From assembly GCA_947447625.1 (NCBI GenBank), contig CANFKS010000014.1:1-54101 (forward strand): 54,101 nt of DNA. Reading direction: 5' to 3'. Positions 34,127 to 43,576 of this stretch are shown one piece after another. Positions within the stretch are counted from its first letter, which is position 1. Each line of letters starts with the position of its first letter. The notes beneath the pieces were generated by a model. It searched no databases and was not told the DNA's origin. It was given only the letters and a program-made list of their open reading frames with translations. Source of the DNA: Rhodospirillales bacterium (GTDB taxonomy: Bacteria > Pseudomonadota > Alphaproteobacteria > Acetobacterales > Acetobacteraceae). Made by a program: the position numbers and the translations under genes.

Positions 34127-34765
34127 ATGATGATTCGCGAGTCGAGAATGTTGCTGCATTGGTCGCCCCGGTCGCCTTATGTGCGAAAGGTGATGATTGC
34201 CGCGCATGAACTGGCGCTTGAAGGGCGGATTGACACGGTGCGCACCGTTGTTGGCGGAACCACCCCCCATCTTGAGCTGATGGAAGACAATCCACTCGGC
34301 AAGCTGCCGACATTGATTCCGGCCGACGGCTCGGCGATTTATGATTCGTTCGTCATCCTCGAATATTTCCACAGCCTCAACCCCTCCGCCGGCCTGATTC
34401 CGGCCACGGGCCCCGCCCGCATCCTGGCGCTGCGCCATCACGCGCTGGGCAACGGCATGCTCGACATCCTGCTGCAATGGCTCGGCGAACGCGGCCGCCC
34501 GCCCGAGCGCCAGTCCGAACCGCATATCGCCCTGTGGCGCGGCAAGATCGCCGCCTGCCTCGAAGCGCTCGACACCGAGGCCGACGCCCTCGCCGCCACC
34601 CCGTTCGCCATCGGCCACATCGCCATCGGCGTCGCGCTCGGCTACCTCGATTTCCGCTTCAAATCCGAACCCTGGCGCCCCGGCCACGACCGGCTCGCCG
34701 CCTGGTACGACAGCTTCGAGCGCCGCGAATCCGCCCGGGCCCACGCCGCCGCCGACGACATCTAG
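34127..34765 (+). CDS. Glutathione S-transferase family protein
   Basis: 212 aa. N-terminal thioredoxin-like domain with RSPYVRKVMIAAHELALE and NPLGKLPTLI, then the substrate-binding SAIYDSFVILEYF motif; C-terminal helical domain to the end. ATG 34127 has GGAG 4 nt before (34130 is an alternative). The upstream gap contains the 26-bp repeats shared with the divergent CoA-transferase operon. Ends 3 nt before an EamA transporter, so likely cotranscribed. Specific activity unknown. Confidence 0.88.
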   Translation: MMIRESRMLLHWSPRSPYVRKVMIAAHELALEGRIDTVRTVVGGTTPHLELMEDNPLGKLPTLIPADGSAIYDSFVILEYFHSLNPSAGLIPATGPARILALRHHALGNGMLDILLQWLGERGRPPERQSEPHIALWRGKIAACLEALDTEADALAATPFAIGHIAIGVALGYLDFRFKSEPWRPGHDRLAAWYDSFERRESARAHAAADDI

Positions 34766-34768
34766 CCG

Positions 34769-35674
34769 ATGGCGCCCTACCCGAGCGATCACGCCCGCCC
34801 CGCGGTCCCCTTCCTTGTCGCCACCGCCGCCATCATGGTCTTCACCACGATGGACGGCGTCGTCAAATCCCTCCCCGCCACCATCCCGGTCATGCAGATC
34901 GTGGCGATGCGCTTCGCCTTCGGCATCCCCATGGTCCTGGCTGCCATGCGCCTGTCCGGCGGCGTGTGGCCAAGCCTTGCCTCGTGGAAGGCCAACGCCC
35001 CGCGCGGCCTGCTGTCGATGGCCTCGACCCTGCTGTTCTTCACCGCGCTGCGCCACCTTCCCTTCGCCGAGGCCCTGTCGCTCAGCTATGTCGGCCCGCT
35101 GATGGTCGCCCTCATCGCCGCCGCAGTCCTGGGTGAACGCCTGCGCCTCGGCGTCATCGGCCCCATTCTGCTCGGCCTCGCCGGCGTCGGCGTGATCGCC
35201 CACGACTCGCTCACCCGCCATACCGGCCTCAGCACCGATCTCATCGGCATCGCCGCCGCCATCGGTTCGGCCCTGACATACGCCATCGGCAACGTCCTGC
35301 TGCGCAGCCAGGCCCAGCGCGACCACGCCACCTCGATCGTGCTCATCCAGCATATCGTGCCCACGCTCCTCGCCACCCCCCTGGCCATCGCCGGCTGGGA
35401 AGCGCCGAGCACCACGATATGGATGGTGTTCCCTTTGCTCGCCCTCTTCGGCGTGACCGGCCATTTCCTCCTGGTCTGGGCATTCGGCCGTGCGCCGGCC
35501 GGCGTGCTGGCCGTCGTGGACTACCTCGCCTTGCCCTACGCCGCCCTCATCGGTTTTCTCTTTTTCGGCGAAATCCCCACCGCCGCGATGTGGCTGGGCG
35601 CCGCCTTCATCGTCGCCGCCTGCCTCATCGTCACCCGCCAGAAAAAACAGGCACAAAAACAGGCACAAAAATAG
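34769..35674 (+). CDS. EamA/DMT-family transporter
   Basis: 301 aa with about ten hydrophobic segments in two EamA repeats (first about 10-145, second about 155-290, ending AAFIVAACLIVTRQ). The inner repeat motif AEALSLSYVGPLMVALIAAAVLGERL is typical of drug/metabolite exporters and amino acid permeases. The C-terminus carries a short direct repeat (QAQKQAQK). Its TAG abuts the TAG of the convergent thiolase gene exactly (TAGCTA at 35672-35677). Substrate unknown. Confidence 0.9.
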   Translation: MAPYPSDHARPAVPFLVATAAIMVFTTMDGVVKSLPATIPVMQIVAMRFAFGIPMVLAAMRLSGGVWPSLASWKANAPRGLLSMASTLLFFTALRHLPFAEALSLSYVGPLMVALIAAAVLGERLRLGVIGPILLGLAGVGVIAHDSLTRHTGLSTDLIGIAAAIGSALTYAIGNVLLRSQAQRDHATSIVLIQHIVPTLLATPLAIAGWEAPSTTIWMVFPLLALFGVTGHFLLVWAFGRAPAGVLAVVDYLALPYAALIGFLFFGEIPTAAMWLGAAFIVAACLIVTRQKKQAQKQAQK

Positions 35675-36829
35675 CTAAACCGTCGAAGCACCGCCCAGGA
35701 TCACCGTCACCTGGCTCGACAACACCCCGCCATTGCCATGCGCCAGCGCCACGTCGCAGCCCGCCACCTGCCGCGCCCCGGCATCGCCGCGCACCTGCCG
35801 CACAGCCTCGATCAACACCAGCAGCCCGTACATCCCGGGATGACAATACGACAACCCGCCGCCACTCGTATTCACCGGCAACATTCCGCCCGGCGCAATC
35901 GCCCCCCCGGAAACAAACCGCCCGCCCTCTCCTTTCGGACAGAACCCAAGGTCCTCCAGGAACAGGATCGTGTTGATACTGAACGCATCATACACCTGCG
36001 CGGTTTTCACCTCCCGCGCAGCAACGCCTGCCATCGCATAGGCAATCTCGCCAGACCGCCGCGCGCCCGTCACCGTCAAATCCGCCATGTTCGAAATCGA
36101 GGCGTGCGACACACACTCCCCCACCCCCAACACAAACGCCGGCGCCTGCCGCAACCCCCGCGCCCGTGCCGCCGACGTCAAAATAATCGCCCCCCCGCCA
36201 TCCGTCACCAGGCAGCAATCCCGCACCGTCAGCGGATAACTCACCATCCGCGCCCCCAGCACCTGCTCGATGCTGAGCGGTTCCTTCTCCCACGCCACCG
36301 GATTCAGCAACGCCCACCGCCGCGCCGCCACCGCCACCTCCGCCAAATTCTCCCGCGTGGTGCCGAATTCATGCATATGGCGCGACGCCGCCAACGCATA
36401 GGCACTCGCCGGCATGAACGGCTTGTACGGCGTCTCATACGGATTGAACTCCCGCGGGCTCGCCGCCGCCCGGCTCACCGAACGCTGCGTCGAGCCATAG
36501 GCAATCAGCGCCACCTCGCACAACCCGTGCTCGATCGCCAGCATCGCATGCTGCACATGCGTCATGAACGACGACCCCCCGATCCCCGTCCCGTCCTGAT
36601 AGCGCGGCTGCAGCCCGAGATACTCGCACAACGACAGCGTCGGCATCCGCAACTGCGCGCAGTTGGTGAACACCCCATCGATATCGGATAATTTCAGCCC
36701 ACACTCATCGAGCGCACGCCGCGTCGCCTGCGCCATCAAATCAACCGGCGTCGTCCCCGCCGCAACCTGCCCCAACGCAGACTCCGCGGCAGCCACAACC
36801 GCAACACTGCCCCGCAGCAACCCGCTCAT
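35675..36829 (-). CDS. Thiolase-like (SCP2-type) protein
   Basis: 384 aa with the two-lobed thiolase fold. The site of the N-terminal nucleophilic Cys of true thiolases reads DGTGIGGSSFMTHVQHAMLAI, with no Cys in the loop, as in SCP2/Ltp2-type nondegradative relatives. The C-terminal block is GGGLSYCHPGMYG in place of GHPxGxxG. It may be an aldolase or unusual condensing enzyme, as Ltp2 (retro-aldolase) is with a DUF35 partner. Its start overlaps the DUF35 gene by ATGA, and members of this family commonly pair with such OB-fold proteins. Confidence 0.88.
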   Translation of the reverse strand: MSGLLRGSVAVVAAAESALGQVAAGTTPVDLMAQATRRALDECGLKLSDIDGVFTNCAQLRMPTLSLCEYLGLQPRYQDGTGIGGSSFMTHVQHAMLAIEHGLCEVALIAYGSTQRSVSRAAASPREFNPYETPYKPFMPASAYALAASRHMHEFGTTRENLAEVAVAARRWALLNPVAWEKEPLSIEQVLGARMVSYPLTVRDCCLVTDGGGAIILTSAARARGLRQAPAFVLGVGECVSHASISNMADLTVTGARRSGEIAYAMAGVAAREVKTAQVYDAFSINTILFLEDLGFCPKGEGGRFVSGGAIAPGGMLPVNTSGGGLSYCHPGMYGLLVLIEAVRQVRGDAGARQVAGCDVALAHGNGGVLSSQVTVILGGASTV

Positions 36830-37200
36830 GCCCCGGCCTCCACATCGAACACCGGATAAGGCGGCTCCCCCGGATGCATCCGCACCCGCACCCGCATCCC
36901 GATCTTCACCGCCATCGGATCGATCCCCTCCACCCGGCTCATCATCCGGAAGCCCTCATCCACATCGATCAACGCCACATTATGCGGCGCCTCCCCCTTG
37001 GTATGGACCACCGTCGTCGCATAAACCGTGCCCAGCCCCTTAGACACACGCCACGCCAGCGCGGCCCCCGTCCCAGGCCCGATCACGCGCGGAAAAAACA
37101 CCGCCGCCCCCGTCTCGCCATCCACCTGATACGCCAACTCGCCCTTCGCGCAATGCGCCACATATGTCCCATTCGGGGACTCCGTGCGCAAATCGCTCAT
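36826..37200 (-). CDS. DUF35/OB-fold protein partner of the thiolase-like protein
   Basis: 124 aa. OB-fold region VSKGLGTVYATTVVHTKGEAPHNVALIDVDEGFRMMSRV with RVRVRMHP, typical of the C-terminal half of DUF35/ChsH2-like proteins. The zinc-ribbon cysteine pairs usual in the N-terminal half are missing; only one Cys is seen. Such proteins form complexes with nonthiolytic thiolases. ATGA overlaps on both sides (enolase-superfamily stop and thiolase start) indicate strict coexpression. Confidence 0.85.
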   Translation of the reverse strand: MSDLRTESPNGTYVAHCAKGELAYQVDGETGAAVFFPRVIGPGTGAALAWRVSKGLGTVYATTVVHTKGEAPHNVALIDVDEGFRMMSRVEGIDPMAVKIGMRVRVRMHPGEPPYPVFDVEAGA

Positions 37201-38396
37201 ACCCGCGTCTCCCGCACCATCGCATCTGCCCGCGTCTCGATCCCTGGCAGCAACGACACGCCCAACCCGTGCTTCGAGAAATCAACCCCGATCTGCCCAT
37301 TGCTCACCGGCGGCACCGCCGTCACCAACTCGTTGTACCAGCCGGTATAGAACGCCCGCACACTCTCCTGGATCAGCGCATTCGGCGCATGCAGCGACAT
37401 GTGGCACGACGCCATGAACACCACCGGCCCCGTGCAATCATGCGGCGCGATCGGCGTGTGCCAGGCCTCCGCCATCCCCGCGATCTTGCGCGCCTCCGAA
37501 ATCCCCCCACACCAGCCGAGGTCAAGCATCACCACGCCCGCAGCCCCGGTCGCCAAATAATCCCGGAACGCATGCGTCATCGCCAACGTCTCGGACGCAC
37601 AAACCCACGCCTTCGAATGCCGCCGATACTCCAGCAGGTCGCCCGGATTATCCAACCGGAACGGATCCTCGTGCCAATACGTGTCGAACTCCTCCAGCCG
37701 CCGCGCGAGCTTGCACGCCATCGGCAGGCTCCACAGCGAATGGAACTCCACCATGATGTCCATCCTGTCGCCCACCGCCTGGCGGATCTTCCGGAACGGC
37801 TCCAGCGCCGTATTCAACTCCTGCGGCGAAATATCATACCCCCCGGTCCGCTCGGCCGCGATGTCGAACGGCCATATCTTCATCGCCGTGATGCCCTGCT
37901 CCAACAGCGAATGCGCCAATTCGTCCGGCCGATGCAGGAACCCTTCGAGATCCTCGTACGGCCCCCCGGTCTCCCCCACATGCCAATTCGCCACCGCCTG
38001 GCTGCGCGTGTCGCGGATATATTTGTAGCCCGCGCATGTATTGTAGGTCCGGATCGAATCCCGCGCCCGCCCGCCCAGCGCATCCACCAGCGGCATGCCC
38101 GCCGCCTTGGCGAAAATATCCCACAACGCGATATTGATCGCCGAATTCCCCCGCATCTCGACACCTGTCGAGCGCCATCCCAGATAGGTCTGCAACCCCA
38201 GCATCCGCGCCTCGATATGCAGCGGATTCTGCCCCACCAGCTTCTGCGCCGCGGTTTCATGGATATAGGCCTCGACCGCCGCCGCCCCCATGAACGTCTC
38301 GCCCAGCCCGACCAGCCCCTCGTCGGTATAAATCCGTACCCAGATCAGATTGCCGAACTCCGCCAACCGGATCGTCTCGACCTTGGTGATTTTCAT
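37197..38396 (-). CDS. Enolase-superfamily enzyme (mandelate racemase/muconate lactonizing type), Glu at first metal position
   Basis: 399 aa. N-terminal capping domain (about 1-130, TIRLAEFGNLIWVRIYTDEG), then the TIM barrel. The candidate metal ligands are in MVEFHSLWSLP (E-x-H where MR-group enzymes usually have D-x-H), HEDPF and CASETLA; catalytic His in IAPHDCTGPVVF. Barrel entry MKIWPFD. Looks like a sugar-acid dehydratase but the exact reaction is not assigned. ATG 38396 (MKITKVETIRL) has GAGG 8 nt upstream. First gene of an operon with DUF35 and thiolase-like proteins; divergent from the next dehydratase. Confidence 0.87.
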   Translation of the reverse strand: MKITKVETIRLAEFGNLIWVRIYTDEGLVGLGETFMGAAAVEAYIHETAAQKLVGQNPLHIEARMLGLQTYLGWRSTGVEMRGNSAINIALWDIFAKAAGMPLVDALGGRARDSIRTYNTCAGYKYIRDTRSQAVANWHVGETGGPYEDLEGFLHRPDELAHSLLEQGITAMKIWPFDIAAERTGGYDISPQELNTALEPFRKIRQAVGDRMDIMVEFHSLWSLPMACKLARRLEEFDTYWHEDPFRLDNPGDLLEYRRHSKAWVCASETLAMTHAFRDYLATGAAGVVMLDLGWCGGISEARKIAGMAEAWHTPIAPHDCTGPVVFMASCHMSLHAPNALIQESVRAFYTGWYNELVTAVPPVSNGQIGVDFSKHGLGVSLLPGIETRADAMVRETRV

Positions 38397-38473
38397 GTCC
38401 GCCGCCTCGCCCTTCTTCGTCCTTGGCGCTACTCTCGCTTCCTCACGCTCCCAAGACAACCCGCGGAACCCCC

Positions 38474-39613
38474 ATGAAAATCGACCGCCTGCGCGCCTTC
38501 ATGTCCCGCGACGCCAACCGCCCGCGGGTCCTCGTCGCCATCGACACCGATGACGGCCTCACCGGCTGGGCCGAATGCTACAACCACGGCCCCGACAACG
38601 CCCTCTTCCCCCTGCTCGACTACCTCTTCCCCTTCATCCAGGGCCAAGACCCCAGGCGCATCGAATACCTCATCCTCCACCTCACCCAGCAATGCCGCTT
38701 CCCCCCCGGCGCCCTCGGCCTCGCCGCCATCTCCGCCATCGATCACTGCCTGTGGGACATCTCCGCCAAAGCCCTCAACGTGCCGGTCTACCAACTCCTC
38801 GGCGGCCACACCCGCGAGCGCATCCGCGTCTACGCCGGCGTCTACACCGCCCCCGACCCCGCCGCCGCGCGTGACCAACTCGACCGCCTCAACCACGAAT
38901 ACGGCCTCACCGCCTTCAAACTCAGCCCCTTCCGCATCGACCTGCACGCCAACCGCTGGGGCGAAGTCGTCCGCACCAGCGCCGAATACTTCCGCCACCT
39001 CCGCGAAACCATCGACCCCGCCTACGAAATCGCCTTCGACGCCCACGCCCAGATATTCGAACCCATCCAGGCCATCCAACTCGCCAACGCCCTCGCCCCC
39101 TACGACCCGCTCTTCCTCGAAGAACCCATCCGCATGGAAAACATCGAGGCCTGGGGCGCCATGAAGGCGCAAATGAACTGCACCCTGGCCACCGGGGAAA
39201 GCCTCTACAACCGCTTCGACTTCCTCCGCCTGCTCGCGGTCAAAGGCGCCGACATCATCCAACCCGACATCTGCGTCGTCGGCGGCCTGCTGGAGATGCG
39301 CAAAATCGCCGCCATCGCCGAAGCCCACTACGTCACCATCGCCCCCCACAACCCGATGGGCCCGCTGGCCACCGCCGTCAACGTCCACTTCGCCGCCGCC
39401 CAACCCAATTTCCGCATCCTCGAATACCGCCTGCCGCACCAGGCCCCCTACGTCACCGACCCCTATCTCCCCAAAAACGGCTACCTTGAACTCAGGCCCG
39501 ATCGCGCCGGCTGGGGCGTCGAGATCAACGAAGACCTCATCAAAACCCCGGTCGCCACGCATTGGCAGCGCAAGATCGCCTTTCGACCGGATGGGTCTAC
39601 GGCGTATGTTTGA
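38474..39613 (+). CDS. D-galactonate dehydratase-like enolase-superfamily enzyme
   Basis: 379 aa. Metal ligands D (IAFDAHAQIFEP), E (LFLEEPIR) and E (LATGESLY); D-x-H at about residue 200 and IAPHNPMGP supply the catalytic His pair seen in galactonate dehydratase (His185, His285 in E. coli DgoD). The likely reaction is dehydration of an aldonate to a 2-keto-3-deoxy acid. ATG 38474; divergent from the upstream enolase-superfamily gene with 77 bp between. It ends in a large inverted repeat (39616-39760) facing the ABC transporter. Activity on galactonate itself is unproven. Confidence 0.88.
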   Translation: MKIDRLRAFMSRDANRPRVLVAIDTDDGLTGWAECYNHGPDNALFPLLDYLFPFIQGQDPRRIEYLILHLTQQCRFPPGALGLAAISAIDHCLWDISAKALNVPVYQLLGGHTRERIRVYAGVYTAPDPAAARDQLDRLNHEYGLTAFKLSPFRIDLHANRWGEVVRTSAEYFRHLRETIDPAYEIAFDAHAQIFEPIQAIQLANALAPYDPLFLEEPIRMENIEAWGAMKAQMNCTLATGESLYNRFDFLRLLAVKGADIIQPDICVVGGLLEMRKIAAIAEAHYVTIAPHNPMGPLATAVNVHFAAAQPNFRILEYRLPHQAPYVTDPYLPKNGYLELRPDRAGWGVEINEDLIKTPVATHWQRKIAFRPDGSTAYV

Positions 39614-39615
39614 GG

Positions 39616-39760
39616 GGAAGGAAGCGCTTCTTTTTTGAAAAAAAGAAGCAAAAAACTTTTATCCGCTTGGCTTTGCGGGAGATGGCCAATCTCCGTCAAC
39701 TCCGAAACAAACGAGTGAAGTTTTTTTGCTTCTTTTTTTTCAAAAAAAGAAGCGCTTCCC
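39616..39760. repeat. Long inverted repeat filling a convergent intergenic gap
   Basis: Arms of about 41-43 nt (39616-39658 and 39718-39760) are inverted copies differing mainly in homopolymer length: GGAAGCGCTTC, six to eight T, G/C, six to eight A, GAAGC, then an A-run. It starts 3 nt after the dehydratase stop and ends at the stop of the ABC ATPase gene. Each arm also folds by itself and has long T-runs in both directions, so it could be a bidirectional terminator. Translation of this family gives the marker peptide RFFFEKKKQKTFI. Related copies: 45551-45624 and 52818-52853. Confidence 0.8.
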
Positions 39761-41454
39761 TACCCCTGATACCGAAACCGCGTATGAATACTCCGCGCCC
39801 TGGGATCCGGCCGCGGAATCGCCGACAGCAGCGCTCGCGTATACTCATGCGACGGTTCATCGCACACCTGCCCGGTCTCCCCCGTCTCCACCACCCGCCC
39901 GCGATACATCACCGCCACCCGGTCGCACATATACCGGATCACCCCGATATCGTGGCTGATGAAGATATACGACAGCCCCAACTCGTCCTGCAGCTTGATC
40001 AGCAGATCCAACACCTGCGCCCGGATCGACACATCAAGCGCCGAGGTCGCCTCATCCGCCACAATGATCCGCGGCTTCAACGCAATCGCCCGCGCAATCC
40101 CGATCCGCTGCCGCTGCCCGCCCGAAAACGCATGCGGATACCGCTCCCGCCAGGCCGGCTCCAGCCCAACCTGCTCCAGCAGCGCCGCCACCCGGTCATC
40201 AAGCGCCCGCCCACTCGCCAACCCATTGACCAACAACGGCTCACCCACGATCTGCGCCACCGTCATGCGCGGATTGAGCGAGGACATCGGGTCCTGGAAT
40301 ATCATCCGGATCTCGCGCCGGCACGCCTTCAACGTCGCCGCATCGGCGCGCGCCAGATCCACCACCGAGCCATCGGCGCGCCGATAATCCATCCGCCCGC
40401 CGGTCGGATCATAGACCCGCAGCAAACACCGCCCCAGCGTCGTCTTGCCCGACCCCGACTCCCCCACCACGCCGAGGGTTTCGCCCGGCTGCAACGTCAG
40501 CGCAACATCATCGACCGCTTTGAACGGCGCCTTGGCCGGCCCGAAATGCATCGCAAGCCCACTCACCTCCAGCACCGGCGGCTGCGCCACCGCGATTTGC
40601 CGCTCCGCCCGCAATTCGGACTTTGCTTCGAGCTTCAACACCGAGCCGATCAACATCCGCGTGTAATCATCCCGCGGCGCATGGAAAATCCCATCCACCG
40701 GCCCGGTCTCCATCACCCGGCCGCGATACATCACCAACACCTGGTCCGCGATCTCCGCCACCACGCCCATGTCGTGCGTGATGAACATCACCGCCATGCC
40801 ATACTCGGCCTGCATCCGGCGGATCAGATCGAGGATCTCCGCCTGCGTCGTCACATCGAGCGCCGTGGTCGGTTCATCGGCGATCAACAGCGACGGATTG
40901 CACGCCAGCGCCATCGCGATCATCGCGCGCTGGCGCATGCCGCCGGAAAACTCGAACGTATAGCGGTCGATCGCCGTCTCCGGCTTCGGGATCTCCACCT
41001 GCCGCAACAATTCGATCGTGCGCGCCCGCGCGGCGGCCTTGTCGAGCCCCACATGCAGGCGCAACACCTCGACAATCTGCTGCCCGATCGTGTGCACCGG
41101 CGAGAGCGAGGACATCGGCTCCTGGAAAATCATCGCGATCTCGGCACCGCGAATATCCCGTATCTCCCGGCCGCGCGGATCGAGCTTGGCGAGATCCACC
41201 GTCCCGCCGCCCCGCCGATGCAGGATCATCTCCCCCCCGGTGATCCGCCCGGGCGCATCGACGATCTGCAGGATCGACCGCGCCGTCACCGACTTGCCGC
41301 TGCCCGACTCCCCCACGATGCACAATGTCTCGCCCCGGCGCACCGTGAACGACACATCATCAACCGCCTTCAACACCCCCTGGCGCAGCGGAAACGAGGT
41401 CGCGAGCCCGCGCACCTCCAACACCGGCGCACCCATGCCCTGATCCAAGCTCAT
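39760..41454 (-). CDS. Fused double ATP-binding protein of a peptide/sugar-type ABC importer
   Basis: 564 aa with two complete nucleotide-binding domains, as in GsiA: first Walker [10 protein letters not shown], signature [16 protein letters not shown], Walker [14 protein letters not shown]; second [39 protein letters not shown]. Each ends in the oligopeptide-type domain ([24 protein letters not shown]). ATG 41454 overlaps the permease stop (ATGA). With two permeases and a family 5 binding protein it makes a full Dpp/Opp-type importer. The substrate may be a peptide or, by neighbours, a carbohydrate acid. Confidence 0.94.
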   Translation of the reverse strand: MSLDQGMGAPVLEVRGLATSFPLRQGVLKAVDDVSFTVRRGETLCIVGESGSGKSVTARSILQIVDAPGRITGGEMILHRRGGGTVDLAKLDPRGREIRDIRGAEIAMIFQEPMSSLSPVHTIGQQIVEVLRLHVGLDKAAARARTIELLRQVEIPKPETAIDRYTFEFSGGMRQRAMIAMALACNPSLLIADEPTTALDVTTQAEILDLIRRMQAEYGMAVMFITHDMGVVAEIADQVLVMYRGRVMETGPVDGIFHAPRDDYTRMLIGSVLKLEAKSELRAERQIAVAQPPVLEVSGLAMHFGPAKAPFKAVDDVALTLQPGETLGVVGESGSGKTTLGRCLLRVYDPTGGRMDYRRADGSVVDLARADAATLKACRREIRMIFQDPMSSLNPRMTVAQIVGEPLLVNGLASGRALDDRVAALLEQVGLEPAWRERYPHAFSGGQRQRIGIARAIALKPRIIVADEATSALDVSIRAQVLDLLIKLQDELGLSYIFISHDIGVIRYMCDRVAVMYRGRVVETGETGQVCDEPSHEYTRALLSAIPRPDPRARSIHTRFRYQG

Positions 41455-42572
41455 TTGTTGTACGGGTCCGCCGCATCGCGCAGCCCATCGCCCAGGAAAT
41501 TCAACGCAATCACCGCGATCACCACCGCCACCCCCGGCGCGAACAGCCACGGCGCCGTCGCGATCGAGCGGATATTCTGCGCCTCGCGCAGCAACACCCC
41601 CCAGGAGATCGTCGGCGGCTGCAACCCAAGCCCCAGGAACGACAACGACGTCTCCGCCAAAATCATCGCCGGCACCGCGAGCGTCATGGAGGCGATGATG
41701 TGCGAAGCAAACGACGGCAACATATGCCGAAAAATGATACGCCCCTCGGACGCCCCATCCAGCCGCGCCGCGGTTACAAACTCCTCCGTCCGCAACGACA
41801 AAAACCGCCCCCGCACCACCCGCGCCAACTGCGCCCAGCCCGTCAGCGACAGGATCAGCGTGATACAAAAATAATTCAGCGCCGCCGGCCAGTCATGCGG
41901 CAGGGCTGCGGCCATGGCGAGCCAAATCGGAATCGTCGGCAACGACAGCACAAACTCCACCACCCGCTGCAAGACGAAATCGATCCGCCCGCCATAATAC
42001 CCCGATATCCCCCCGATGATCACCCCGATCCCAAGCGAGAGGAACACCCCCACCAGCCCCACCGTCAGCGAAATCTGCGCACCCTGCATGATCCGGCTGA
42101 ACACGCAGCGCCCCAACCGATCCGCCCCGAACAGAAACAACGGCTGCCGCACTTCGCTCGATACCACCAGATGCGTGCGCGCCGTAGTCAACCCCAGCAC
42201 CGAATAGGCATACCCCTCGGCAAAGAACTGGAGATAAACCTTGCGCGAACCATCCTCGACATAAACCGACGCGAGGCTCACCGGGTCCCGCTTCAACACA
42301 TAGGGGTGAATATACGGCCGCACCGCCGGCAACCCGCCATCGCCCCATTCGAGCAGATGCACGCCCTGCGGCGGATGAAACGCGGTCCGCGCATTCTGCT
42401 GCACCGGATCATTGACCGCGAAAAACCCCGGCACCGCAGCCACCGCATAAAACGCAGCCACAATCACCAGCCCCGCCATCGCCAACCGGTGGCGCCGAAA
42501 CGCCCACCACATCAGCATCCATTGCGAAGCAACAGCAAACCGCGCCGGCGCGGCGGCAGCACCATCGGACAT
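41451..42572 (-). CDS. ABC transporter permease (DppC-type) with long periplasmic loop
   Basis: 373 aa inner-membrane subunit. TM1 (about 30-55, LAMAGLVIVAAFYAVAAVPG) is followed by a periplasmic segment of about 120 residues, longer than in classic DppC, before DRLGRCVFSRIMQGAQISLTVG. The EAA loop (TAARLDGASEGRIIFRHMLP) and final TM follow. ATG 42572 (MSDGAAAAPARF) is 4 nt after the TAG of the other permease. The long loop is seen in relatives transporting oligosaccharides or large peptides (inference). Confidence 0.92.
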   Translation of the reverse strand: MSDGAAAAPARFAVASQWMLMWWAFRRHRLAMAGLVIVAAFYAVAAVPGFFAVNDPVQQNARTAFHPPQGVHLLEWGDGGLPAVRPYIHPYVLKRDPVSLASVYVEDGSRKVYLQFFAEGYAYSVLGLTTARTHLVVSSEVRQPLFLFGADRLGRCVFSRIMQGAQISLTVGLVGVFLSLGIGVIIGGISGYYGGRIDFVLQRVVEFVLSLPTIPIWLAMAAALPHDWPAALNYFCITLILSLTGWAQLARVVRGRFLSLRTEEFVTAARLDGASEGRIIFRHMLPSFASHIIASMTLAVPAMILAETSLSFLGLGLQPPTISWGVLLREAQNIRSIATAPWLFAPGVAVVIAVIALNFLGDGLRDAADPYNK

Positions 42573-42576
42573 AGCC

Positions 42577-43563
42577 CTACTCCAGCCGAATGCGCGGATC
42601 GACCAGCGCCAGCAGCACATCGCTGATCAACGTGCCCACCAGCGTCAGCGCACAAATCAACAACACGAACGCACCGGCCAGATACATGTCCTGGCTCATC
42701 AAGGACTGCAACAACAACGGCCCCGCCGTCGGCAGATTGAGCACGATCGCCACAATCACCGACCCCGAAACCAGGTTCGGCAACAGCCAGGCGATCGTGG
42801 AGATAAACGGGTTCAACGCCAGCCGCACCGGATAGCGAAACAGCAGCGTCATCTCCGACAGCCCCTTGGCCCGTGCCGTCGTCACATAGGGCTTGCTCAA
42901 TTCATCCAGCATATTCGCCCGCATGATCCGGATCAGGCTCGCCGTGCCGGATACCGCCAGAATGATCACCGCGATCCAGATATGCGACATCAGATCGACG
43001 AACTTCCAGAAACTCCACGGCGCCGTCAGATATTCCTGCGAAAACAACCCGCCGACATCCTGGCTGAAATACATCGCCGCCACATACATCAACACCAGCG
43101 CCAGCAGAAAACTCGGCACCGCGAGCCCCAGAAAACTAAAGAACGTCGCGACATAATCCCCCAGCGAATACTTCTTCACCGCCGAATACACCCCCACCGG
43201 CAGCGCGATCGCCCAGGTCATCAGCAGCGTCGTGAACGTCAGCACCAGCGTGAGCCCCATCCGCTCCCAGATGAGATCCCCCACGGGCTGCTGCCATTCG
43301 AAGCTGAACCCGAAATCGCCGCGCAGCACGATGCCGCTGATCCAGCGCCAGTACTGCACGATCATGGGCTGGTCGAGCCCGAAGCGCGCGCGCAGTTCGG
43401 CCGCCGTATTCTGATCCACGATCTCGTTCGATGCCGCCAGGGTCGCGATATAGTTGGTCACGAAATCCCCCGGCGGCAGCCGGATCAAAATAAACGCCAG
43501 GATGGAGATGACCCCCAGCGAGGGGATCATCCACAACAGCCGCGTTGCGACAAACCTCAGCAC
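42577..43563 (-). CDS. ABC transporter permease (DppB-type)
   Basis: 328 aa. Starts with a GTG at 43563 (VLRFVATRLLWMIPSLGVISILAF). The six-TM layout and EAA motif (TTARAKGLSEMTLLFRYPVRLALNPF) are typical of DppB. GDFGFSFEWQQPVGDLIWERMG is the conserved periplasmic block. It begins 13 nt after the binding-protein stop. Paired with the DppC-type permease downstream. Confidence 0.93.
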   Translation of the reverse strand: MLRFVATRLLWMIPSLGVISILAFILIRLPPGDFVTNYIATLAASNEIVDQNTAAELRARFGLDQPMIVQYWRWISGIVLRGDFGFSFEWQQPVGDLIWERMGLTLVLTFTTLLMTWAIALPVGVYSAVKKYSLGDYVATFFSFLGLAVPSFLLALVLMYVAAMYFSQDVGGLFSQEYLTAPWSFWKFVDLMSHIWIAVIILAVSGTASLIRIMRANMLDELSKPYVTTARAKGLSEMTLLFRYPVRLALNPFISTIAWLLPNLVSGSVIVAIVLNLPTAGPLLLQSLMSQDMYLAGAFVLLICALTLVGTLISDVLLALVDPRIRLE

Positions 43564-43576
43564 GCCAGCGCGCCCA

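Noticed and set aside
39562-39780. Small protein with FFFEKKKQKTF motif
   Set aside because: It is a translation of the AT-rich inverted repeat and recurs out of context at the other copies.
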